Source: Methylotenera sp. (lineage in GTDB: Bacteria > Pseudomonadota > Gammaproteobacteria > Burkholderiales > Methylophilaceae). From it: a stretch of DNA of 64,000 nt. Each line of letters begins with the position of its first letter. Position 1 is the first letter of the stretch. The notes under the pieces are model-generated. The model did no database searches and was not told the DNA's origin. It saw only the letters and a list, made by a program, of their open reading frames with translations. The DNA is taken from assembly GCA_013141495.1 (NCBI GenBank), contig JABFQV010000010.1:62001-126000 (forward strand). Reading direction: 5' to 3'. Positions 51,543 to 59,742 of the stretch are shown here, piece by piece. A program made the position numbers and the translations under genes.

Positions 51543-52547
51543 TTATGCTCTGTCGCAAATCTCTTTGATGCCGTTAGCTAATTTTTCTATAGATGACACT
51601 AAATTATCTATGTCCTTACCAGAGACAACAATTCGCTGACCCTCTTTGTATGACAAATCGCCGGATTTTTTAATATATTGAGAATCAACAATGCCTTCGT
51701 TATGGGCTAATAAATGACGCTTTTGGTATAAGATATTCAACGTTGCTAGTTCCTCACTTGTCAGCCAGTCGCTAAAGCTCCGCTGAACAGCAACTTCCCA
51801 CAGATTACTGCCTTGCTCTAGGCGTTGAAATGCATTAAAAGGTAATTTCCCAAAACGCTCATACATTCCTTCACTGTACTTTTGAAATGCAACTACTCCA
51901 TCAGATATGCATGTTTCAATTAGTGATCTGCAAGTTAGTTCGGCCTCATCTTTGCCTATGGTCACATTTAAAGCGTTTCTAACGATTTGAACGCTATCAT
52001 TTTTTGCTCGTATTTTTCGCAATGAGTCCGAGAAGGTTTGTGTGACCGAATTGTGACCACATGCAGGGCAGAAATAGGCACTACCAATCACAGCAAAACG
52101 AGAGTGGCAGGCTTCACACTGAATCTCTAGTTGCATTAATTCAGCAGCCTTGGCTGGTATTGTATGTGTACGCTTTATGCCACCTTTGACTTCCATCGTC
52201 ATGGAAATAAAGCTATTCTTTGGCTGCCTACGATTAAATTTCTGAGCGCCTGATCTTAATGCGTTGTTGATTTCTCCTTTGATGACAGCGAGAGCTTCAG
52301 CTTTCGCATGCTTGACTTGCTCTATTGTGAACCATTGGGTTGCGGGGGCCTCATAGCGGCAAAGAGGACACCATATAGCCTCATCATTAAATATATTCCG
52401 CCAATCATCTTCGTTTACTTTGAAGATAAACTCACACGCTACTGAAGGGCACTGTTTATCTATGTATCCATTTTCATCTGAATCAATAGGGATAGATACT
52501 GATTGACCATTCATGCGTTCCAGCTTCTTTATTAGGTCTTTAAACAT
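51543..52547 (-). CDS. Double zinc-ribbon protein with a C-terminal HEPN-like motif
   Basis: The 334-residue protein has two zinc-ribbon-like cysteine sets: C33/C38/C60/C63 and C144/C147/C160/C163 (CEAC...CPAC). Its C-terminal helical half carries R277-H-L-L-A-H282 (KRHLLAHN), which fits the R-(N/H/D)-x-H pattern of HEPN domains, many of which are RNases of toxin and phage-defence systems. I know of no named family with this layout. It is the last gene of the leftward cargo operon, 46 bp after the metallopeptidase gene, with GAGGGG before its ATG. An effector RNase is inference; it could also be a non-catalytic HEPN nucleic-acid binder. Confidence 0.75.
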   Translation of the reverse strand: MFKDLIKKLERMNGQSVSIPIDSDENGYIDKQCPSVACEFIFKVNEDDWRNIFNDEAIWCPLCRYEAPATQWFTIEQVKHAKAEALAVIKGEINNALRSGAQKFNRRQPKNSFISMTMEVKGGIKRTHTIPAKAAELMQLEIQCEACHSRFAVIGSAYFCPACGHNSVTQTFSDSLRKIRAKNDSVQIVRNALNVTIGKDEAELTCRSLIETCISDGVVAFQKYSEGMYERFGKLPFNAFQRLEQGSNLWEVAVQRSFSDWLTSEELATLNILYQKRHLLAHNEGIVDSQYIKKSGDLSYKEGQRIVVSGKDIDNLVSSIEKLANGIKEICDRA

Positions 52548-52593
52548 ATAAACCCCTCATGCCTAGTACATAATAGTTAGGTGTAAATAATAT

Positions 52594-53379
52594 TTATCTA
52601 ATTTTGTCTTCTAACATCTCAATATCTTCTATCCACAGTAGCGTCAGCACTTGGCTGCTTGATATCCGGATAGCATCTTCAACAATGTCAAAACGCTCAG
52701 CGCCTCTAGAATCAAACCATGCCTCTGCGCCAATTTTTTGAGCACGAATGCGTTCCTGATTTCCAAACAATCTATCGAATGCAATAGAGTCTGAATCCAG
52801 ATCCTTTTGTGGAAACCACCTATCAGGGACGTCTTTAGATCGCTTAAACCAAGCGCGGCCTTGCGCGGTATGGCTGACTAAAATTAATGGCCACGTGTTA
52901 CTTTCAACCAATCGGATAGTAGTAGCCGTAAGGCTTGTATTGAATTGAGCAGCTAAATCTATTACGCTGTCGAAGGTTGGTCGTTTGATAGCACGCGCTA
53001 ATGGATTGAACATGAAAGCTGGCATCAATAAATTCGCAGCATATTCATCAGCCTCTTGCTCAACAATTGGTTTGGTACTATAACCCTCAACCCAATCGTC
53101 AGCTCGACACGAAAATGATCGACCTCGATGGTAATTCCAGTGGCCTAGTTCATGGGCGATAGAAAATCGCATTCTGCGTTCATCAAATCCTTTTTGGATT
53201 GTGACAATTCCTTGATCACCATAGCCAACCAATCTTGCTTCACATCCGATTAAATCGCCATATTGAACCCTGACACCTTCAACCCATGCAATTGCTTCAA
53301 CATCAATGTCACTAGGTTCAGTAATGCCTAAATCCAATAACTTACATTCAGCCTTAGTTAATGATGAACTAGCAATCAC
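52594..53379 (-). CDS. ImmA/IrrE-family metallopeptidase
   Basis: The 261-residue protein has the zinc site HELGH at residues 76-80 and the downstream EQEADEYAANLLMP helix with the third ligand, Glu109. These features define the ImmA/IrrE (COG2856) family, members of which cleave phage-type repressors or stress regulators (ImmA-ImmR, IrrE-DdrO). About 110 extra residues after position 150 form a second domain of unknown role. The gene starts with GTG overlapping the upstream stop (GTGA), so it is translated with the 144-residue protein, a plausible cleavage target. Confidence 0.88.
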   Translation of the reverse strand: MIASSSLTKAECKLLDLGITEPSDIDVEAIAWVEGVRVQYGDLIGCEARLVGYGDQGIVTIQKGFDERRMRFSIAHELGHWNYHRGRSFSCRADDWVEGYSTKPIVEQEADEYAANLLMPAFMFNPLARAIKRPTFDSVIDLAAQFNTSLTATTIRLVESNTWPLILVSHTAQGRAWFKRSKDVPDRWFPQKDLDSDSIAFDRLFGNQERIRAQKIGAEAWFDSRGAERFDIVEDAIRISSSQVLTLLWIEDIEMLEDKIR

Positions 53380-53810
53380 AAGATCTCGTCAGCAGGCAGA
53401 GCACCTAAGCGTTTAAGATCCATAATTATGCTCAAAACCTCGGCATCAGTGATCTCTCTTAGATTTCTTGCTGCAAGTGTAACTTTGATATCAAAAGTTG
53501 GGTCGTTGGCAGCTAATTTTTCAAGTATTTTTCGGGCTCTACCTATATCCATATGATTCATATCTAAACCAGCTTTAGCATTATCACGAGCTAGATCAAT
53601 CGCGTGGCGAGCCTCTTTTAGTTTATTCTGACCAGTCATAAGTAAAGCTCGCTGATATGTAGCTTTTGCTCTTTCACCTGCATTTTTGAGCGATGCATCT
53701 TGAGCTGCTTCTGCCAAGATGTCCGCATCTGGCGTAGCAAACAGATCATTAATAAATAAATCTGATAGTTTGCGCAGTTGATAGCGCGGATCTTTTAGTT
53801 TTTCAGTCAT
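53376..53810 (-). CDS. Unknown protein between sigma-like factor and metallopeptidase
   Basis: The 144-residue protein is mostly helical by composition, with a TPR-like stretch (AKATYQRALLMTGQNKLKEARHAIDLARDNAK, here residues about 49-80) and no cysteines. I do not recognise the family. It overlaps both neighbours by four bases (ATGA upstream, GTGA downstream), which suggests stoichiometric production. Position suggests an anti-sigma factor or substrate of the peptidase; this is inference. Confidence 0.7.
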   Translation of the reverse strand: MTEKLKDPRYQLRKLSDLFINDLFATPDADILAEAAQDASLKNAGERAKATYQRALLMTGQNKLKEARHAIDLARDNAKAGLDMNHMDIGRARKILEKLAANDPTFDIKVTLAARNLREITDAEVLSIIMDLKRLGALPADEIL

Positions 53811-54385
53811 TTAAATAATCCTTCAGCCTTCAGTTTATCGAGTCTACGTCGGATAGATCTCAATGTACTGGCGTATTCAACTGGACTCAGTCCAATGATT
53901 CCTTGTATTTCTTGGGGAGACAGGTCGTCGATTTGTCCCATTAACACCATTTGTGCTTTTTCATCGCCGCTAAACGCTTGGTCAATTTTCTCTAAAATTT
54001 GTTTTGCATGCAGTATTTCGTCTGGCGTATCGAGGGAAGGTTTTAAATCAAAAATGGTATTTTCATTATCAGCATCATCTGCATTAGGCACAATAGCTTG
54101 TTCAAGTGCATCGTTATTTCGTTTTCTTAAGTAAGCGGATACAAGGCTTTCCATGGCACGGCATAGAAATATAAGAACAGGAACATCAATGGGGCATTTC
54201 CTCTTACCTTCCAAAGTACGGCATAGCACTTCGTTCAATAAGTCGTCTCCATTAATAGCAAGCCCCCAGCATTTTGAATCCGATATTTTGCCGAGTTTAA
54301 TCCAGTCTGCTTCAGAGAAGTTGTTAAACCTTTCTCTAATCTCGCTCAGGCTAAAAACTTCACGTATTTGTAGACTATCTTCCAC
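53807..54385 (-). CDS. ECF-like sigma factor
   Basis: The 192-residue protein resembles a divergent sigma70-family factor. The segment NGDDLLNEVLCRTLEGKRKCP followed by VPVLIFLCRAMESLVSAYLR recalls region 2, and LSPQEIQGIIGLSPVEYASTLRSIRRRLDKL looks like the region 4 helix-turn-helix. The linker holds an acidic run around residue 100. It starts with GTG and has AGGGG upstream. It is first in the leftward cargo operon and may direct RNA polymerase to its own promoter. A general DNA-binding regulator with a similar HTH is the alternative. Confidence 0.7.
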   Translation of the reverse strand: MEDSLQIREVFSLSEIRERFNNFSEADWIKLGKISDSKCWGLAINGDDLLNEVLCRTLEGKRKCPIDVPVLIFLCRAMESLVSAYLRKRNNDALEQAIVPNADDADNENTIFDLKPSLDTPDEILHAKQILEKIDQAFSGDEKAQMVLMGQIDDLSPQEIQGIIGLSPVEYASTLRSIRRRLDKLKAEGLFK

Positions 54386-54530
54386 ACATCCCCTACCTTT
54401 TATAAGGCTCTTTTTTCATACTATACAGACATCAGTAAAAAATAAATAAAAAGTTGTCTGAATGGTCTGTCTGAGAGAGCCTTGATAAGTTGAGGCACTA
54501 ATTTTGTGCTAACTATATAAGGAAAGCAGC
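54386..54530. promoter_or_regulatory. Divergent promoter region of the cargo genes
   Basis: This 145-bp spacer separates the leftward sigma-peptidase-HEPN operon from the rightward small genes. It holds several CAGAC/GTCTG pieces (near 54425, 54455, 54466 and 54470) that could form operator half-sites, and AT-rich sequence between them. No promoter matches the sigma70 consensus well by eye. Confidence 0.45.
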
Positions 54531-54812
54531 ATGGCAGATGTTCAAATTACTTGTATTACGAAATCACATGGAACTGGCACGCATGAGCATATCACGCATG
54601 TTGGCAATCCATCTACGCCATGGAAATGGACGACAGCTCAAACAGTTGAGAGCATTGATGCAAAAACCAATACTTTCTTTGTTAAAGATGCTCGCACAGG
54701 AAAGCGTGCTTATGTGGGCGTGATACGCCAACTAGGGCATGTTGCTTATTTGCGTACTCACGCAGACGGGGTATGGAATGACAACTTGCTCGCTCAATCA
54801 CAATGTCAGTAA
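54531..54812 (+). CDS. DUF3892-type small protein
   Basis: The 93-residue protein fits DUF3892: an N-terminal VQITCITKSHGTGTHEHITHVG, a Trp-rich W.W middle, and a C-terminal AYLRTHADGVWNDNLLAQSQC. The family is widespread, small and of unknown function, and often found on mobile elements. AAGGAAA lies upstream of the ATG at normal distance. It starts a short rightward group leading to tnsA. Confidence 0.8.
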   Translation: MADVQITCITKSHGTGTHEHITHVGNPSTPWKWTTAQTVESIDAKTNTFFVKDARTGKRAYVGVIRQLGHVAYLRTHADGVWNDNLLAQSQCQ

Positions 54813-54842
54813 AAACTATTATTAAATTTATCGGAGATACAC

Positions 54843-55022
54843 ATGAATAAAAAACCAGGTCAAAGCACGGGCAATCAAGGTGGCATATTTCAGGAGGTTG
54901 GCCCTAAAGGTGGAAAACATCCAAATTACGCTACGGTGGCCGACAACAAACCGCTTCCTCCAACAACTAAACCAGGAAGCGTTTGGGCTCCAGTAAAAAT
55001 TACACCTGACAGCAAGCGCTAG
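54843..55022 (+). CDS. YjzC-like 59-residue protein
   Basis: A GGAG precedes the ATG. The product begins MNKKPGQSTGNQGGIFQEVG and is rich in Gly, Lys and Pro, ending VKITPDSKR. The GGIFQEVGPKGG segment and the proline-rich tail resemble the small YjzC-type family. It follows the DUF3892 gene by 30 bp and ends 105 bp before tnsA. Function is unknown. Confidence 0.65.
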   Translation: MNKKPGQSTGNQGGIFQEVGPKGGKHPNYATVADNKPLPPTTKPGSVWAPVKITPDSKR

Positions 55023-55076
55023 CCTTGATAACTGAAGGCTGATTATTGCACTTCAGATATTACTTAAAGCTTGTAA

Positions 55077-55102
55077 GGCCATCTTCAATCGGTAAGGTGG
55101 CC
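55077..55102 (+). repeat. Hairpin in the tnsA leader
   Basis: GGCCATCTT pairs with AAGGTGGCC (one G-U pair) around an eight-base loop, 25 bp before the tnsA start. It has no T run. It could limit read-through or translation into tnsA from upstream cargo. Confidence 0.5.
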
Positions 55103-55127
55103 TGCAATCCTGCGAGAGGAATACAGT

Positions 55128-55970
55128 ATGGCTAAACGTAGATATGGTATCGATGAAGATAAAATTTCGCGGTTCATTAAGGAAGGCCGAGGGCAAGGTA
55201 GCGGCGCAGGATATCAACCTTGGTTAACGGTGCAAGATGTATCTTCTAGTGGTCGATCATCCCGCATATATAGTCGCAAGACTGGACGTGAGCATCACCT
55301 GTTATCAGATATGGAAACAGCGGTATTTCTATTGCTTGATTGGTCTGATGCCGTGATTGATATTCGTGAACAATTTCCGCTTGATAGGGATATGACCAGA
55401 AGTATTGCCGCAAAAATGGGCATACGTCATCCAGTTGACATGCAAAGCAAGACTGACATTGTAATGACGACTGATTTTTTGGTCGATGTGCAAAATGAAA
55501 ATGGGAGTACATTAATTGTTCGTACGGTGAAGCCTGGCAGTGAACTTGACGATGTGCGCACGTTGGAAAAGCTGGAAATTGATCGTCGATATTGGAATGA
55601 CTGGAAAGGCAATGATTGGGGTCTAATCACTGACAATGATTTGCCCAAGCAGCGCATCAAAAATCTGCGCTGGTTGCACGAGATGCAGTCATTGGAGCAT
55701 CTTGTCACGCCGTATCCCAGCTACTGGGAGGATCGGTGTGCTCGGTTCATATCCTGCTTTCCGCAGGTTGCTGGAATGACTATCAAACAGTTCATGCGAT
55801 ATTTGGAGAGTTCACAGGGATTTGCTGTAGGAGAAGTGCTGACGGTCGTTCGGCATCTGGCGGCAAACAAGGTAATTCACATTGATCTGGACGTCGAATT
55901 CGAATTAAACAGCCCAGTTACCGCAATCAGTATTTCTAAGCTTGAAACACCTGTCAGGAGGATGGCCTGA
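55128..55970 (+). CDS. tnsA: Transposition endonuclease TnsA
   Basis: The 280-residue protein is the Tn7 TnsA nuclease that cuts the 5' ends of the element. The catalytic residues of the restriction-enzyme-like fold are E63 (SDMETAV), D116 (TTDFLVD) and K135 (RTVKPG), against E63, D114 and K132 in Tn7 TnsA. A C-terminal winged-helix part for TnsC contact follows. With TnsA present the element should move by cut-and-paste. It overlaps tnsB by one base. Confidence 0.93.
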   Translation: MAKRRYGIDEDKISRFIKEGRGQGSGAGYQPWLTVQDVSSSGRSSRIYSRKTGREHHLLSDMETAVFLLLDWSDAVIDIREQFPLDRDMTRSIAAKMGIRHPVDMQSKTDIVMTTDFLVDVQNENGSTLIVRTVKPGSELDDVRTLEKLEIDRRYWNDWKGNDWGLITDNDLPKQRIKNLRWLHEMQSLEHLVTPYPSYWEDRCARFISCFPQVAGMTIKQFMRYLESSQGFAVGEVLTVVRHLAANKVIHIDLDVEFELNSPVTAISISKLETPVRRMA

Positions 55971-58132
55971 TGTTGTTGCGAAATGACATACTGGAATACC
56001 CGGAACCAGAAGCAAAAAAAATACGGATATTATGGATGCACCCAGAGCAACCTGCGGCATTCGTCATAGATATCGATAAGAAAGATGCGCTGCCAGAAAT
56101 CATGCAACAACACGCTCTTCAGAGTGATCTTGATTCTGGACGAGCCAAATTGCTGGTGAATGATCCATATTTGTTGATATTAGAAGAAAGTTGCATTCCA
56201 CAAAATCGCAAGCAAATACGCGACAAGGCATGGAAAATAATTGCCAAGCTAGTTATTGTCGAGCCTAAAATATATCACACGGCATACCGAGGAAAAGAGG
56301 TTGCTGGTTGCGTTGAAGCTGGTTTGGCGACAAAGCCTACGATATACCTTTACCTGCGCCGATACTGGCAACGAGGCCAAACACCCAATGCCTTACTACC
56401 TGATTATGATAATTCTGGTGGCAGGGGTGAGGCGCGATCACCTTCGGACAGCAAGCGAGGCCGCCCAAGAACGCTCGGTGATCAAACGGGAATAAATGTA
56501 AGCGAAGAAATGCGAAAAATATTTCGTGTTGGAGTGACTCGTTATTATGTCATGCAGTCCAAGTTCACGCTTCGTGGCGCGTATGATCAAATGATCAAAG
56601 ACTTCTTTTGCGAACGTACCATCAATCCAGAAACAGGGGCTATCACACACAGCCATAACGACGAAACGGCTACAGCAGGATTTCCTACATTTGGCCAATT
56701 CAGTTATTGGCTGGAACAGGACAATGATCGGCTTGATATAAAGCGCAAGCGATTGAAACCGAGAATTTACGATAAGGATCTGCGAGGGTTAATAGGCACG
56801 TCGAACGCTGAGGTTTGGGGACCTGGTGCGCGCTACCAGATTGATGCAACGATTGCAGACGTGTATTTAGTTTCACGACTTAATCGTCACAAAATAATCG
56901 GTAGGCCAGTGTTGTATATCGTTATTGATGTATTCAGCAGGATGATTACTGGCATTTACATCGGTTTGGAAGGTCCTTCATGGGTAGGTGCAATGATGGC
57001 GCTTGCAAACACCGCCTCCGACAAACAAGCATTTTGTAAGCAATTTGGTCGCATTATTGAACCAGAAGAATGGCCATGCCGCCATTTGCCAGCCATTCTG
57101 TTGGGGGACCGTGGCGAGATAGAAGGCAGCTTGATTGAAACGTTGATCAACAATTTTAACATCACTGTCGAAACAGCGGCAGCCTACAGAGCTGACTGGA
57201 AAGGAATAGTAGAGCAGCGTTTCCGCCTATTGCCAGCGAAGTTCAAGGCACATGTGCTGGGTTACATTGATGTGGATTACCGTGCGCGTGGAGGAAAAGA
57301 CTATCGGCTTGATGCAGTGCTTGATCTTGATCAGTTTACCCAGATCATCATTGAGTGCGTGCTGTACTGCAACAATCAGCATGAGATAAAACGCTACGAC
57401 AAGGATCGCGACCTTGCTACAGATAACATACCGGCTGTACCCATAGATCTTTGGGAGTGGGGTATTGCCAATAGAAGTGGCAGCTTGCGTCAATATCCAG
57501 AAGATCTTGTGCGCTTCAGCCTTCTGCCAGTAGCAGAGGCAATGGTGACAGTAAATGGCATCCGATTTCAGGGGAGCTTTTACACCTGCCAGAAGGCTCT
57601 TGAGGAGCGATGGTTTGATCGCGCCCGTCAAGGCGGCAATTGGAAGGTCAAGATTTCCTACGACCCGCGTAATTTAGATGAACTCTATTTGCATAACAGC
57701 CATGTGTCGATGCAGTTTCAGACCTGCACGATGACCGAGCGAAGTCGTGCATATCGACATCTGTCACTTTGGGAGATTGCACAACAGCAACAGGCTGAGC
57801 AGCAGGTGTCCGCACGACGCCAGCCTCGGCAGCAATTAGCTTCTGCAGATCTGGCTGCCAGTATCGAAAATATCGTAGCTAATGCGGTGGAGCAGAGAGG
57901 AGAATCTAGTACCGAAAGTGCTGCCAGCCGCACTAAAAACATAAAGGTGCATCGCGCTGAGGAAAAGCTATCCAATCGCGAGTCGGAAACCTTTCGTTTT
58001 GGCACAGATAAACCAGCAAATACCAAAAGTGCCAGCATTCTGCCATTCCGTGGTGCCGCAACTGACGATTATTGCGAGCCAAATATTATGGAAATTTTAA
58101 GTAGTCTGGAGGATGACCGTGCAAAAGACTGA
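55970..58132 (+). CDS. tnsB: Transposase TnsB (DDE integrase)
   Basis: The 720-residue protein has the rve/DDE catalytic core with D292 (QIDATIAD), D380 (LLGDRGE) and E415 (KGIVEQRF). The spacings of 88 and 35 residues are those of Tn7 TnsB (D273, D361, E396). N-terminal helix-turn-helix domains bind the end repeats, and a Mu-type C-terminal part (about 510-600) follows. It joins 3' ends to the target and recruits TnsC through its C-terminus. It overlaps tnsC by 20 bp. Confidence 0.95.
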   Translation: MLLRNDILEYPEPEAKKIRILWMHPEQPAAFVIDIDKKDALPEIMQQHALQSDLDSGRAKLLVNDPYLLILEESCIPQNRKQIRDKAWKIIAKLVIVEPKIYHTAYRGKEVAGCVEAGLATKPTIYLYLRRYWQRGQTPNALLPDYDNSGGRGEARSPSDSKRGRPRTLGDQTGINVSEEMRKIFRVGVTRYYVMQSKFTLRGAYDQMIKDFFCERTINPETGAITHSHNDETATAGFPTFGQFSYWLEQDNDRLDIKRKRLKPRIYDKDLRGLIGTSNAEVWGPGARYQIDATIADVYLVSRLNRHKIIGRPVLYIVIDVFSRMITGIYIGLEGPSWVGAMMALANTASDKQAFCKQFGRIIEPEEWPCRHLPAILLGDRGEIEGSLIETLINNFNITVETAAAYRADWKGIVEQRFRLLPAKFKAHVLGYIDVDYRARGGKDYRLDAVLDLDQFTQIIIECVLYCNNQHEIKRYDKDRDLATDNIPAVPIDLWEWGIANRSGSLRQYPEDLVRFSLLPVAEAMVTVNGIRFQGSFYTCQKALEERWFDRARQGGNWKVKISYDPRNLDELYLHNSHVSMQFQTCTMTERSRAYRHLSLWEIAQQQQAEQQVSARRQPRQQLASADLAASIENIVANAVEQRGESSTESAASRTKNIKVHRAEEKLSNRESETFRFGTDKPANTKSASILPFRGAATDDYCEPNIMEILSSLEDDRAKD

Positions 58133-59741
58133 TCTGCCTATGTTGCCGGAGTATCAAAATAATCCATTCATCGCCAAGTTGCCGCCATTGCTATCGCAGC
58201 AAGATATGCTGAAGGCGCTGGGATCTATTCCAGAATTAAATGAATGTGAGCGTAGTTACCCAGCGCAACTTCGTAAACACTGCATTATGCGCTTGGGTCG
58301 TTATTTTGAGCCGCTGGAGCGACAGTTGCAATTGGCTGAAAGGTTTGGCATGTTGTTACGACAAGGGTATATCGGACGCAATCCTCTGACGCATGATTAC
58401 ATCCGCCATTTGCAAAACGGTGTTGAGCGTATCGAAGCGAAGTCATTATATATTTCGGCGCGCCATCCAGTGGAGAACACTGCTAGCAGTTTTGCGCTTA
58501 CGGGTTGTTCGGGCATTGGCAAATCAACGTCAATGGAGAAGGTTCTACACCAATACCCGCAGTGTATCCAGCACGTTGAGCCTTTTAGTCTGGTACAGAT
58601 TGTCTGGCTCAAGCTTGACTGCCCTTCCCAAGGTTCTCCTAAGCAGTTATGCATTAATTTTTTCTCAGCAGTAGATAGGCTGGTTGGTACCAATTACTTC
58701 AACACATTTGGCCGTAGCCGTGCTGGTGTGGACGAAATGATGGTACACATGGCGCACATTGCCAACCTGCATGCAATCGGGGTGTTGGTCATCGACGAAA
58801 TTCAGCATCTGAACAAGGCTAAGATAGGTCCGGATGCGTTGTTGAACTTTCTGGTTACGCTCGTCAACACCATCGGTGTGCCAGTGATTCTGATTGGTAC
58901 GCTCAGTGCGGTACCTTTGCTGCAGGAGAACTTCCGCCAAGCAAGAAGAGCTAGCGGTTTAGGTTCATTAGTTTGGGATCGAATGCCAATCGGTAAAACA
59001 TGGGATTATTTTATCGACCATCTCTGGAAGTACCAGTGGACGCAAGATATTACGCCGATCAGTCAAGAGCTCCGTAATGTGCTGTACGATGAAAGCCAAG
59101 GTATTCTAGATATCGTGGTTAAGTTGTTCATGCTTGCACAGTTACGAGTAGTCAGCATCGGTAAAGTGCGTGGTAAACCAGAAGTTTTGACACCACAACT
59201 TTTACGTAATGTAGCACGCGAAGACTTCAGAATCGTACGTCCAATGCTTGATGCTCTCAGAAATAATGACACCAAAGCACTACTTAAATACGATGACTTG
59301 ATGCCGCTACAAGCATACGTAGAGCAGGTAATGTCTACTGCAATGCAGTCTCAGGCTGATGGAATTTTGCCTTCAGATTTAGTCAATGAAGCACATACGT
59401 CCGCACCAGCACAATACGAGCATGACCCGATTTTGTCAGCATTGCGATCTCTTAATGTCGCGGATGATGTTGCACAGGTATTGATTAGTGATGCACGGAC
59501 TAAATATCCATCCGCAGACCCGCTGTTACTGATGGCGGCAATCGCTGAAAAGTTGTCTAGTCATCCAGTAAAAACTAAAAAGCAAAAAGTCACCAAGCCA
59601 TCTGAGGCCGTTATTCCGCCAGAGAATGATTTACGCCGCATCGTTTCACTTGGTCAGCAGAATGGGCTAACTGGTTATGATGCTTTGCTTGCCGCTAGCA
59701 TGGTGAAGCCGCCGCTGCTAGATATTGCCATATATGGTTAG
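58113..59741 (+). CDS. tnsC: Transposition regulator ATPase TnsC
   Basis: The 542-residue AAA+ protein has Walker A GCSGIGKST at residues 131-139 and Walker B VLVIDEIQHL at 224-233. It is the ATP-dependent link between target selectors (TnsD, TnsE) and the TnsAB transposase and gives target immunity. A 555-residue protein in Tn7 is the reference; length here is close. Confidence 0.93.
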   Translation: MTVQKTDLPMLPEYQNNPFIAKLPPLLSQQDMLKALGSIPELNECERSYPAQLRKHCIMRLGRYFEPLERQLQLAERFGMLLRQGYIGRNPLTHDYIRHLQNGVERIEAKSLYISARHPVENTASSFALTGCSGIGKSTSMEKVLHQYPQCIQHVEPFSLVQIVWLKLDCPSQGSPKQLCINFFSAVDRLVGTNYFNTFGRSRAGVDEMMVHMAHIANLHAIGVLVIDEIQHLNKAKIGPDALLNFLVTLVNTIGVPVILIGTLSAVPLLQENFRQARRASGLGSLVWDRMPIGKTWDYFIDHLWKYQWTQDITPISQELRNVLYDESQGILDIVVKLFMLAQLRVVSIGKVRGKPEVLTPQLLRNVAREDFRIVRPMLDALRNNDTKALLKYDDLMPLQAYVEQVMSTAMQSQADGILPSDLVNEAHTSAPAQYEHDPILSALRSLNVADDVAQVLISDARTKYPSADPLLLMAAIAEKLSSHPVKTKKQKVTKPSEAVIPPENDLRRIVSLGQQNGLTGYDALLAASMVKPPLLDIAIYG

Positions 59742-59742
59742 G

